Source: Microlunatus phosphovorus NM-1
GTDB lineage: Bacteria > Actinomycetota > Actinomycetes > Propionibacteriales > Propionibacteriaceae
Assembly (NCBI RefSeq): GCF_000270245.1
Contig: NC_015635.1
Span: forward strand, 2,542,001-2,606,000
Direction: 5' to 3'
Length of the DNA: 64,000 nt
The notes below the pieces were generated by a model that saw only the letters and a program-made list of their open reading frames with translations, made no database searches and was not told where the DNA came from. Numbering within the stretch: the stretch's first letter is position 1; every line of letters starts with the position of its first letter. Position numbers and translations under genes: made by a program. Shown piece after piece: positions 52,321 to 60,228 of the stretch.

Positions 52321-52739
52321 GCGCAGCCGGGCCCAAGATGTACGCGGCTCTGACGGGATGCTGAGTCGGTTTGCGCCGCCGGGCCACCGATGACCACCAG
52401 TTGCGCGTGCGCGGCGTACCTCTCGCGCCGCCGGGCCACCAACGACCACCAGCTGCGCGTGCACGGCCGTACGTTTTGCGCTGCGGGGCCACGGACGACC
52501 GCTGACCGGGCCCGCACGGCGTACCTCTCGCGCCGCCGGGCCACCAACGACCACCAGCTGCGCGTGCACGGCCGTACGTTTTGCGCCGCGGGGCCAAGGA
52601 CGGTCGCTGAGCGGGCGTGCACGGCGTACGTTTTGCGCCGCGGGGCCAAGGACGGTCGTTGACCGGGCGTGTGCGGCGTACCTCTCGCGCCGCGGGACCA
52701 CAGATCAGCGCCGGAGCGACGACTTCTGGCTCTGTCGGG
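52321..52739 (+). repeat. 52-bp tandem repeat locus B (eight unit starts)
   Basis: GCGCCGC-type unit starts at 52321, 52373, 52425, 52478, 52530, 52583, 52635 and 52687: periods of 52 or 53 bp throughout. Units differ in the middle (ACGACCACCAGCTGCGCGTG versus ACGGTCGCTGAGCGGGCGTG types). Both flanks match locus A at 15046. It is the longest of five loci in the window. Confidence 0.9.
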
Positions 52740-52751
52740 TGGGATCGCTGA

Positions 52752-52809
52752 TCGAGAAGGAGGCAAGGCACCTGTTCACGGCCGAATCAGGTGCCAGAAC
52801 TCCTTCTCG
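52752..52809. repeat. long palindrome closing repeat locus B
   Basis: TCGAGAAGGAGG.. to ..CTCCTTCTCG with inner GGCACCT/AGGTGCC; arms about 22 bp. Same position relative to the tandem units as 15318-15376 in locus A. Confidence 0.8.
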
Positions 52810-52892
52810 CGAGGACCTGCGTGCGCCGAGCGGGCAGGCCGAACGGGACTTGCCTGCACTCGCCTCTACCGCCGACCGCCGAGATCCCGCAT

Positions 52893-52980
52893 CGACTTCG
52901 CACCGTTGGCTGCGACTGCGCACCAGGTGTACGGAACTTGGTGCGCAGTAGCAGCAGGTGGTGCGAAGTCGGGATTGGGG
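52893..52980. repeat. TTCGCACC palindrome family, copy 2
   Basis: CGACTTCGCACC.. GGTGCGAAGTCG with inner CTGCGACTGCGCACCA. Sits upstream of the mop gene; copy 3 lies downstream of it. Confidence 0.75.
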
Positions 52981-53049
52981 ATGTGGGGATTGACTAAGGT
53001 GGCAGCAAGTCAGGATGAGTGTGGTCAGGCAGAGAGGTCTGGAAAGAGC

Positions 53050-53259
53050 ATGCGTTTGTCGACGCGGAATCAGTTGAAGGGCACCGTGGCCGAGGTGGAG
53101 GTCGGTGCCGTGATGACGATCGTCAAGGTCGACATCGGCGGTGGGCAGACCGTCACCGCGGCGATCACCCGGGATGGCGCCGAGGAACTCGATCTCCAGG
53201 TCGGTCAGCCGGTGGTCGCACTGGTCAAAGCGACCGAGGTAATGCTTGGCGTCGAATGA
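53050..53259 (+). CDS. mop: molybdopterin/molybdate-binding protein (single TOBE/Mop domain)
   Basis: 69-residue single Mop domain (STRNQLKGTVAEVEVGAVMT; KVDIGGGQTVTAAITRDGAE; GQPVVALVKATEVMLGV), the normal size of molbindins that store molybdate or oxyanions in the cytoplasm. ATG 53050 with GGAAAGAG just upstream. Stands alone on the plus strand, bracketed by two TTCGCACC palindromes, and next to the molybdate regulator and ABC transporter genes. Confidence 0.9.
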   Translation: MRLSTRNQLKGTVAEVEVGAVMTIVKVDIGGGQTVTAAITRDGAEELDLQVGQPVVALVKATEVMLGVE

Positions 53260-53268
53260 CGCCAGCTC

Positions 53269-53345
53269 CCACTTCGCACCATTCCCTGCGACTGCGCACC
53301 ACGCGTACCGGGCAGTGGCACTAGCTGGTGCGAAGTCGGAATCAG
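53269..53345. repeat. TTCGCACC palindrome family, copy 3
   Basis: CCACTTCGCACCATTCCCTG.. CTGGTGCGAAGTCGGAATC, ten bases after the mop stop. May also act as a bidirectional terminator between mop and the convergent regulator gene. Confidence 0.75.
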
Positions 53346-53354
53346 GCTGCCAGG

Positions 53355-53759
53355 TCAGGGCTCGTCGCGAGGCGTCTCGATGATCACCGTGGTCGATTTC
53401 ACGACGGCCACGGCCACCGAGCCGAGTTCCAGCCCGAGATCGCGGACCGCCTCGCTGGACATCAGCGACACCACGCGGAACGGACCACACTGAAGCTCGA
53501 CCTGGGCCATCACCTTGTCGGTGATGATCCCGACGACCAGTCCGACGAACCGGTTGCGGGCCGAACTCGAGACCCGGGAGGGGTCGGCCATCGGGTGGGC
53601 CTGCGTCTGGGCGAACTTGGCGAGGGTGTAGCCGTCGATAACCTTGCGGTTGCTGGCGTCGGTCTCGGCCGGCAGGGTGCCCAGGTCGATCCAGCGTCGT
53701 ACGGTGTCATCGCTCACGCCGAGGAAGGCGGCGGCATCGCGGATCCGTAGCTTCGGCAC
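53355..53759 (-). CDS. HTH-TOBE molybdate-responsive regulator
   Basis: 134 residues: an excisionase/MerR-like helix-turn-helix (1-60, LRIRDAAAFLGVSDDTVRRW; GTLPAETDASNRKVIDGYTL) joined to one TOBE/Mop domain (about 70-130, SARNRFVGLVVGIITDKVMA; VAVAVVKSTTVIIE). The arrangement replaces ModE in many actinobacteria; molybdate binding to the TOBE part would control modABC. GTG start. Convergent with mop; modC lies 120 bp upstream on the same strand. Confidence 0.85.
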   Translation of the reverse strand: MPKLRIRDAAAFLGVSDDTVRRWIDLGTLPAETDASNRKVIDGYTLAKFAQTQAHPMADPSRVSSSARNRFVGLVVGIITDKVMAQVELQCGPFRVVSLMSSEAVRDLGLELGSVAVAVVKSTTVIIETPRDEP

Positions 53760-53879
53760 GCCGAGAGCATACCGGCGCGGTCGGTCCCGAATCAGTCCCG
53801 CTAGGCGGCCTGAGGTCCACGATTCTGGTCATTGGTCCACGTGTGAGGGGGACAGATAGCCAGAAATCGGGGAAGCCGC

Positions 53880-54950
53880 TCAGGTGGGATAGATGGTCAC
53901 TGCGGACGCCTTGATCGAGTACGTGACCACTCGCCCGGGATAGAGGTCGAGCTCGCTCACCGAGCCCAGGGTGACGTCGGCCGACAGGAAGTGGCCGGCT
54001 GCGTCCTCGCTGCGCACGCGCACCAGATCGCCCAACGGCTCGAGCTCGGCGATGGTCACCGACAGGTTGTTGCGAGGGCTGCCGCCGGGCAGGTCGAGAA
54101 AGATGGATACCGCGGCCGGTGAGAACACCGCGGCAGCCGGCTCACCCTGGCCGAGCGCCGCGCCCTCCTTGACCGAGCCCTGGATCTTGAGCCCGTCGCC
54201 ATCCACCACGGCGTTGGCGTGATAGCTGCCCCGGACCAGGTTGAGTCCGGCGATCCGTGCAGTGAACCGGGTACGCGGATGGCGCAGGACCTCCTCCGTC
54301 GGCCCCGACTCGGCGACCTTGCCCTGCTCCAGCACGACAATGCGCTCCGATAACAAGAGCGCGTCCAGCAGGTCGTGCGTGACGATCATCGTCGCCCGCT
54401 CGGCCAGGAGCTGACCGAGGACGCGGCGCAGCAACGGCGCGACCGCAACATCCAAGGCGGCCATCGGCTCGTCCAGGAGAAGCAGGTCGGGCTCGGCAGC
54501 CAGCGCCCGGGCGATGGCGACCCGCTGGGCCTGACCGCCGGACAGCTGGCTCGGCCGCCGATCGGAGAACTCCGCCGCGCCCACTTCGTCCAGCCAGCGC
54601 GCCGCGCTGGCGCGTGCCTGAGCGGTGGATCGACCGGCCACCTTCGGCCCGAAGGCGACATTGTCGATCACGTTCAGATGCGGGAACAGCAACGCATCCT
54701 GGGCCAGTAGCGCGATCCCGCGGGCATGCGGTGGCAACCACCGGTGCCTACGGGGGCTGAGGTCGAACAACACCCGGCCGTCCAGCACGGCTCGACCTCG
54801 GTCGGGTCGGAGACTGCCCGCGAGGATGCTCAACAGGGTCGACTTGCCCGAGCCGTTGTGGCCGAGGATGGCGACCCGCTCACCGGAGCGGATCTCCAGG
54901 TCAGCGTCGAAGTCTCGTTGCGCCAGGGTGGCGGAGAACTCCAGGCTCAT
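53880..54950 (-). CDS. modC: molybdate ABC transporter, ATP-binding protein
   Basis: 356 residues. ABC ATPase with Walker [11 protein letters not shown]-loop [14 protein letters not shown], signature [16 protein letters not shown], Walker [14 protein letters not shown] and the switch His in IVTHD. The last ~120 residues form a C-terminal TOBE regulatory domain ([20 protein letters not shown]..), as in ModC. ATG overlaps the modB stop. Third gene of the modABC operon on the minus strand. Confidence 0.93.
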   Translation of the reverse strand: MSLEFSATLAQRDFDADLEIRSGERVAILGHNGSGKSTLLSILAGSLRPDRGRAVLDGRVLFDLSPRRHRWLPPHARGIALLAQDALLFPHLNVIDNVAFGPKVAGRSTAQARASAARWLDEVGAAEFSDRRPSQLSGGQAQRVAIARALAAEPDLLLLDEPMAALDVAVAPLLRRVLGQLLAERATMIVTHDLLDALLLSERIVVLEQGKVAESGPTEEVLRHPRTRFTARIAGLNLVRGSYHANAVVDGDGLKIQGSVKEGAALGQGEPAAAVFSPAAVSIFLDLPGGSPRNNLSVTIAELEPLGDLVRVRSEDAAGHFLSADVTLGSVSELDLYPGRVVTYSIKASAVTIYPT

Positions 54951-55789
54951 ATCATCGCCTTCTCCGAGATCTTGGCGGTCGCCATGGTGACCAGGATCGA
55001 GACCGCGACAAGCACCAGAGACAACGCGATTGTGGCATTCGGGTCATCGACCCGCTGCAGATAGATCTCCAAGGGCAACGTACGCGTCACGCCCTGCAGG
55101 CTCCCGGCGAAGGTGATGGTGGCCCCGAACTCACCCAGCGCCCGGGCAAACGAGAGCACCGCGGCCGAAGCCAGTCCGGGCAAGACGAGCGGGAGGGTGA
55201 TCTTGCGCAGCACCGTCGACGGGCGGGCGCCCAAGGTGGCCGCGACCAGCTCGAACCTGGCTCCGACCGTACGCAGCGTGCCTTCCAGGGACACCACCAG
55301 AAAGGGCAGCGCCACGAAGGTCTGAGCCAGGACGACGGCCGCGGTGGAGAAGGCGATGTGGATGCCGAGGAACTCCAGAGAGGGGCCGAGCAGGCCGCGA
55401 CGGCCGAAGGTGTAGAGCAGGGCGATACCGCCGACGACCGGCGGCAGCACCAGGGGCAACAGAACCAGCGAGCGCAGTAGCTGCTGGCCGGGAAACTGCT
55501 CCCTGGCGAGCACCATCGCCATCGGGACGCCGAACACGACGCACAACGCCGTGGAGCTGAGCGAGGTCTGCAGACTCAGCAGTAGCGCGGCCCTCGAGGA
55601 CTCGCTGGTGATCAGCTCGCCGAACCTGGTCCAGTCCACCCTGATGGTCATGGCGACCAACGGCAGCAGGATGAACGCCGCACCGAGCCCGGCCGGGACC
55701 AACACCCAGCGGGGGAGACCGGAATAGACGCGGGGCCGGCGCTGGTGGCGCCGACCCCGCGACTGGTCTGCCCTGCTGTCCTGGGTCAC
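54947..55789 (-). CDS. modB: molybdate ABC transporter permease
   Basis: 280 residues with five to six membrane helices and the ABC permease EAA loop ([20 protein letters not shown], then [20 protein letters not shown]), as in ModB. GTG start lies within a 19-bp imperfect tandem duplication that also copies the modA stop. Overlaps modC by ATGA. Confidence 0.92.
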   Translation of the reverse strand: MTQDSRADQSRGRRHQRRPRVYSGLPRWVLVPAGLGAAFILLPLVAMTIRVDWTRFGELITSESSRAALLLSLQTSLSSTALCVVFGVPMAMVLAREQFPGQQLLRSLVLLPLVLPPVVGGIALLYTFGRRGLLGPSLEFLGIHIAFSTAAVVLAQTFVALPFLVVSLEGTLRTVGARFELVAATLGARPSTVLRKITLPLVLPGLASAAVLSFARALGEFGATITFAGSLQGVTRTLPLEIYLQRVDDPNATIALSLVLVAVSILVTMATAKISEKAMI

Positions 55790-55808
55790 TACTGTGCTAG
55801 CTGGTTCA

Positions 55809-56591
55809 CTACTCGGCTGGACCGAATCCTGCCGTGGCGAGGACCTTCTGGCCGTCGCTGCTGAGCACGAGATCGACGAACTCCTGGCCGAGAGCGGCTT
55901 GCGGACCCTTCAGACCGACGATCGAGTTCTTGTTGATCGCCTCTTTCGACTCCGGGAAGGGGACACCCTTGACCGTGTCGCCGGCGGAGAGCACGTCGGT
56001 CTTGTAGACCAGACCGGCATCGGCCTCGCCGGCCTGCACCTTGGCCAGGACGTCGGTCACCGCCTGCTCCTCACTCACCGGGGACAGCGTGATCCCGGTC
56101 GCCTTCTCGACCTTCTCCGTGGCGGCGCCGCAAGGCACCGCGGGAGCGCATACGACGACCTTAACGTCCTTCTTCGCCAGATCGGCGAAAGAGGCGACAC
56201 CGGCGGGGTTGTCCGGCGGTACGGCGATCTCCAGCACATTGGTGGCGTAGATCTTGGGTTCCGCGGCATTGAGCCCGGCGTCAGTGACCGTCTTCATGTT
56301 CGCTTCGTTGGCCGAGGCGAAGGCATCGACCTGCGCACCCTGGGTGATCTGCTCGGCCAGGGTCTGCGAGCCGGCGAAGTTGAACGTCACCTTGGTGCCG
56401 GCATGGCTGGCCTCGAAGGTCTTGCCCAACTCGGTGAACGTGGTCTTCATCGACGCGGCGGCGAACACCGTCACGGTCTTCGTGGACTCGGTGGTCGAGC
56501 TCTCCGGGGCGCTGGAGCTGCTGCAGCCGGCGACGGCCAGGCTCAGGCCGAGCAGCGCTGCGGCAATGGCGGTTGGGGTCTTCGTACGCAT
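55809..56591 (-). CDS. modA: molybdate ABC transporter substrate-binding lipoprotein
   Basis: 260 residues. Lipoprotein signal with lipobox AVAGC (C23). ModA fold segments: [49 protein letters not shown], and [20 protein letters not shown]. Binds molybdate or tungstate outside the membrane. First gene of modABC; a 217-nt gap at most separates the operon from the secreted protein gene upstream. Confidence 0.93.
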   Translation of the reverse strand: MRTKTPTAIAAALLGLSLAVAGCSSSSAPESSTTESTKTVTVFAAASMKTTFTELGKTFEASHAGTKVTFNFAGSQTLAEQITQGAQVDAFASANEANMKTVTDAGLNAAEPKIYATNVLEIAVPPDNPAGVASFADLAKKDVKVVVCAPAVPCGAATEKVEKATGITLSPVSEEQAVTDVLAKVQAGEADAGLVYKTDVLSAGDTVKGVPFPESKEAINKNSIVGLKGPQAALGQEFVDLVLSSDGQKVLATAGFGPAE

Positions 56592-56620
56592 GATTGTCCT
56601 TTCGAGGGTGATGCTGCTGG

Positions 56621-57580
56621 TCAGCGGCAGGTGTTGGTCACCTGGAGTCCGAGGAGGCCGCTGACGTAGCGACCTCCGGCGATATCGCCGTCGGTGACGA
56701 GTCGCGGCTGGGTGAGTGCGGTGCCGACCTCCACCAGGGAGAGCAGCAGCGTGCGGCGGCCGCTGGTCGCTTCACCGGGCGTCACCGTCGAGACGTAGCT
56801 GTCGTCGGCGATGGCCGCGACGACGCTGGTGGGTGTCGTACGTACATGGGCGGCACGCAGCACCGCGGCCAGCGTCGGCCCGGTCTCGACGCGGGTCTGC
56901 TGACCACTACCTGAGGCGAAGGTCACCGTGCGAGTGATCTGAGGCAGCTTGGCCAGCTGCCGGGCGGTCACGAGGACGGAGCCCCGGTCGGTGGTGATCT
57001 TGAGGGCGCCGGTGGGCAGTCCCGTGGGCAAGGCCGGATCGGCGACCGACAACTTGATCGACCTGACATCGTGGACGGTGCGCTGCGTCCCGCGATCGCC
57101 GGGGAACACCAGATCCGTTCGGGCGTGACGACCGTGACCCTGGGTGACGAGCAGAGCCGGGTGATTGCCGAACCGAGGCTGCAGCTCGGCCAAAGTGGCG
57201 GCAACGGCACCATGCTTGCCCGCGACGACGATGCTGACCCGCAAGTCGGCGTTCTTGACCGCCGGCGTCTGGGGACCGGCAGCGGTGACCAGCGACTCCA
57301 GCAGGACACCGGTCAGATCCGGCCGTGCCCGACGCTCACGCTGGTCCGGCAGGGTTGTCTGCGGCAAGGCCGCGAGATCGGCCGCAGAGTAGCTGGCGGG
57401 CGTGACGACCTGACCTCCCACCGTGATCGATCTCGCGTGGCTCGGGTGAGAGGGCCGATGACGGGACTTGCCCGTCGCCGACGCCGGAGTGGCCCCGCTG
57501 ATGAGCAGGAGTGCAGCGAGGACGGCGACGAGAACTCCCGTCGCGGTGGCCCTGAGGGGGTTCAGGGAATGGCGATTCAT
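56621..57580 (-). CDS. secreted molybdopterin-oxidoreductase-like protein
   Basis: 319 residues with a signal peptide (about 1-37, GVLVAVLAALLLISGATPAS). Two repeated modules follow: ~50-185 (VVTPASYSAADLAALPQTTL; LTGVLLESLVTAAG; LVFPGDRGTQRTVHDVRSIK) and ~190-315 (VTARQLAKLPQITRTVTFAS; GPTLAAVLRAAHV; LVTDGDIAGGRYVSGLLGLQ). These resemble the SUOX-type oxidoreductase domain, but no cofactor-ligating Cys is evident, so cofactor binding is doubtful. Location 30 bp upstream of modA suggests a link to molybdate. ATG 57580; a GTG at 57592 overlaps the GGAGG. Confidence 0.65.
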   Translation of the reverse strand: MNRHSLNPLRATATGVLVAVLAALLLISGATPASATGKSRHRPSHPSHARSITVGGQVVTPASYSAADLAALPQTTLPDQRERRARPDLTGVLLESLVTAAGPQTPAVKNADLRVSIVVAGKHGAVAATLAELQPRFGNHPALLVTQGHGRHARTDLVFPGDRGTQRTVHDVRSIKLSVADPALPTGLPTGALKITTDRGSVLVTARQLAKLPQITRTVTFASGSGQQTRVETGPTLAAVLRAAHVRTTPTSVVAAIADDSYVSTVTPGEATSGRRTLLLSLVEVGTALTQPRLVTDGDIAGGRYVSGLLGLQVTNTCR

Positions 57581-57681
57581 GCCTGGTGACACCTCCGAGT
57601 GAATCTCCGCATTCGCGGTCGGTAGGCGACACTACAGCAGCACTCACGACATATTGACGACAGTGGTGACGTATTCGCGGA

Positions 57682-57706
57682 TCTCAATGACGATTCGACA
57701 TTGAGA
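57682..57706. promoter_or_regulatory. perfect palindrome upstream of the mod region
   Basis: TCTCAATG (57682-57689) and CATTGAGA (57699-57706) with a 9-nt centre, about 100 bp before the secreted protein gene. Possible operator, regulator unknown. Confidence 0.35.
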
Positions 57707-57758
57707 GGTTTGACTGGTCTGGAGCAGGCGTCGCCGACAATCCACGAAGCAAACGAAG

Positions 57759-57803
57759 GAAGAGCCCCTGTCCCTGCCAGATGGGCAGGAACAGGGGCTC
57801 TTC
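57759..57803. terminator. strong bidirectional terminator hairpin
   Basis: Arms 57759-57778 (GAAGAGCCCCTGT then CCTGCC) and 57783-57803 (complement) pair almost fully with an AGAT loop. It lies 19 bp after the stress-protein stop. Confidence 0.85.
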
Positions 57804-57821
57804 GAAAGTGCTATCCGTCGG

Positions 57822-58211
57822 TCAGGACGTCTTGACGACGAGGACCGGGATGGTTGATTCGAGCAGCACGCGTTGCACGGTCGAGCCGAGCAGCAGCTTC
57901 CCGACCCGGGTGCGGTGCCGGGAGCCGATCGCCAGCAGTGTGGCGCCGACCTCCTCGGCCAGATCGAGCAGCGCCTCGGCAGTGTCGAACTCCTCCGGTG
58001 CGGTGTAGAGCGTCCAGGTCAGACCGTCCACTCCAGCAAGCTTGGCGGCCACATCGGCCTCCACCGCCGGGTCGTTGGTCTCGACCTCATCGACACCGGC
58101 AATGATGTTCAACACAGCCAACTCGGTGCCCCGGAGCACGGCCTCTTCGGCTGCGGCGCGCAGCGCGGCCTCGCCACGTGGGGAGTCACTGTAGGCAACA
58201 GCAACAGTCAT
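57822..58211 (-). CDS. universal stress protein
   Basis: 129 residues, UspA fold. N-terminus MTVAVAYSDSPRGEAALRAA and the ATP-binding-type loop GSRHRTRVGKLLLGSTVQRV followed by VPVLVVK. ATG 58211 follows AAGGAG at a normal distance; longer starts are not supported. Encoded downstream of an MFS transporter, separated by about 107 bp. Confidence 0.9.
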   Translation of the reverse strand: MTVAVAYSDSPRGEAALRAAAEEAVLRGTELAVLNIIAGVDEVETNDPAVEADVAAKLAGVDGLTWTLYTAPEEFDTAEALLDLAEEVGATLLAIGSRHRTRVGKLLLGSTVQRVLLESTIPVLVVKTS

Positions 58212-58318
58212 GGTCTTGTAATCTCCTTCTTCTTCATTGATATCAGGCAAGAGCGAGGATAGGTGACCGGGCAGCAGCGGCTGCGGGCCACCGGTTCCTC
58301 AACTGCGCGGACGATGGG

Positions 58319-59656
58319 TCAGTGGCCGAAACCGGCGGCGGTCTCGGACAGGCTCTTGCCCTTGGTCTCCGGCGCCCAGAGCTGAGACACGATCGCACCG
58401 GAGAGGACCACCACGGCCAGGATCAGCATCACCGGCTGAATGCCGACGGCTTCGATGCCGACCGGCAGTAGGAACGTGCCGGTGGCCGCGCCGAGTCGGG
58501 AGACGGCGGCGGCGAAGCCGGTGCCGACGCCACGGACCTCGGTCGGGAACACCTCGCCGGGATAGACGGAGGTGAGCACACCGTTCACCGCGTTCAAGAA
58601 CGCGAACGCGAAGAACAGGATGAGCACCACGCTCGCGGGGGCACCCGCCCAGAATCCGAGGATGAGGAAGATGCCCAGCGTGATCCACTGCGGCGGCACG
58701 GTGAAGACGCGGCGGCCGGCCTTGTCGATCAGCAACATGGTGACCGCGACACCGACGACCGCGGTGACCTGGATCGTGAGCTCGCCGAACAGGCCGTGGA
58801 TGCCGAACTGCTTCAGCACCTCGCCGGCGAAGGTCGCGATACCGAAGAAGGGCAACACGTTGCAGAACCAGAACCAGGACACGAAGACGGTGGACCGGAT
58901 GTAGTCGGGGGCGAAGAGCTCCTTGATGCCCTTCTTGGGCCCATCGTGGACGACTTCGCGTTCCAGGTCGGCGATTTCTCGTTCGGGGTCCTGGATGTAC
59001 TTGTACGTGACCCGACGGGCCTCCTCGTGTTTGCCGACGTTCCACATCCAGCGGGCGGATTCGGGCAGGCCGATCCGACCGATCAACAAGGCGACGGCGA
59101 TGATGGTGGAGGAGCCGAGGATCAGCCGGTAGGGCACGCCGGCCTCGGTGGCGAGGGTGGCGAAGGTGTAGCCGATGGCGAAGCCGGAGAACCAGGCCAG
59201 GTTGATCGTGGCCATCAGCCGGCCGCGGAGGTGAGGCGGAGAGAACTCTGCCAGCATCGGCCAGCCGACCGAATACTCAGCACCGATCGCGATGCCCATG
59301 ATGAATCGGATGATGATCAAGGTCTCGAACGAGCCGGCGAAGATCTGTGCCCCCGAGGCGAGCACGAACAGTGAGATATCGACGAAGAACAACGGCCGGC
59401 GACCCCACTTGTCAGCAGCCCAGCCGCCGATCGGGGAACCGACCAGGATCCCGAGCAGGGCCATCGCGCTGAGAGCGCCGATCTGCACCGTGCTCAAGCC
59501 GATCTCGACCTTCAAGGTGCCGGTGACCGGACCGAGAATGCCCAGGATGTAGCCGTCGAGCAGCATGCCGCCGACGAGCACGACGATCAGCCGCCAGATG
59601 AACCTCTTCTTGAAGGCATCGGACGATCTTTCATACACAGGTGCAGCAGACGACAT
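58319..59656 (-). CDS. MFS transporter (metabolite:proton symporter type)
   Basis: 445 residues, 12 helices. The MFS motif in loop 2-3 is GGWAADKWGRRPLF, and MLAEFSPPHLRGRLMATIN plus PGEVFPTEVRGVGTGFAAAV match the sugar/aromatic acid porter families. An ETKGKSL ending is typical of sugar porters. Substrate unknown; a FadR-type palindrome 290 bp upstream hints at co-regulation with amino or organic acid breakdown. GAGGGG precedes the ATG. Confidence 0.82.
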   Translation of the reverse strand: MSSAAPVYERSSDAFKKRFIWRLIVVLVGGMLLDGYILGILGPVTGTLKVEIGLSTVQIGALSAMALLGILVGSPIGGWAADKWGRRPLFFVDISLFVLASGAQIFAGSFETLIIIRFIMGIAIGAEYSVGWPMLAEFSPPHLRGRLMATINLAWFSGFAIGYTFATLATEAGVPYRLILGSSTIIAVALLIGRIGLPESARWMWNVGKHEEARRVTYKYIQDPEREIADLEREVVHDGPKKGIKELFAPDYIRSTVFVSWFWFCNVLPFFGIATFAGEVLKQFGIHGLFGELTIQVTAVVGVAVTMLLIDKAGRRVFTVPPQWITLGIFLILGFWAGAPASVVLILFFAFAFLNAVNGVLTSVYPGEVFPTEVRGVGTGFAAAVSRLGAATGTFLLPVGIEAVGIQPVMLILAVVVLSGAIVSQLWAPETKGKSLSETAAGFGH

Positions 59657-59945
59657 CAGATACCCCTCGAGTCGGGGACCGCAACGCGTGTCCGGTGCGA
59701 TGGATTGGCGGGACTCTTGCTTGGTGCTTCGAACTCAACTGACATGGGCAGTTCCTGACACGGTGTCTCTCCTTTGAGATCAGGGGTTATCTGGACTCGC
59801 AGGCGCGCGGGTCCACGGGGGCGCTGGCGGAACACGGCGTCCGGACGGCAAGGAGTCGCAGCCCCTCGACGGTGCGGACGGGACAGACGATCTGACGTCG
59901 TGGGGTCGGTGTGTGGGGTCACGTGGCCTCAGAGGTGATTGTCAT

Positions 59946-59958
59946 GTTGTCATACAAC
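59946..59958. promoter_or_regulatory. perfect FadR-type palindrome
   Basis: GTTGTCATACAAC: 5-bp arms around CAT, fitting TNGTNNNACNA. It is 290 bp upstream of the MFS gene. The rest of 59657-60228 holds this site and the 52-bp repeat units below; no gene is seen. Confidence 0.45.
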
Positions 59959-60085
59959 CAGCGTGCCTGAGAGTATGGCAAGAGATGTCGCCGTGTCAAT
60001 AGGGACGCTCGCAGTACCGAGAGGCTGCGAGAGTCGAGACCTGCTTGCGTACCTGTACGTGCTTCGGGGGTGGGCGGTCGTTTGC

Positions 60086-60160
60086 GTCCCGCGGGCGCAA
60101 GGCGTACGCGTCCTACCCGCGGTTCACGTTCGTCCGTGGCCCGGCGGTGCGAAACGTCTC
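60086..60160 (-). repeat. 52-bp repeat family, two units (reverse orientation)
   Basis: GTCCCGCGGGCGCAAGGCGT at 60086 and GGCCCGGCGGTGCGAAACGT at 60138, exactly 52 bp apart, the first followed by the GTACGCG element. Confidence 0.65.
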
Positions 60161-60228
60161 GGGAGGGCGGAGATGCAGCGAAAGCCGACGTCTGACGGAA
60201 ACGCAGTCATCGCCGAGGCGTGAGGCGT

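Noticed and set aside
52321-52739. CRISPR-like array
   Set aside because: The period is regular, but the repeated part makes up most of each unit and the variable part is a short degenerate stretch shared between units. There are no unique spacers, no cas genes, and related pairs occur at other loci.
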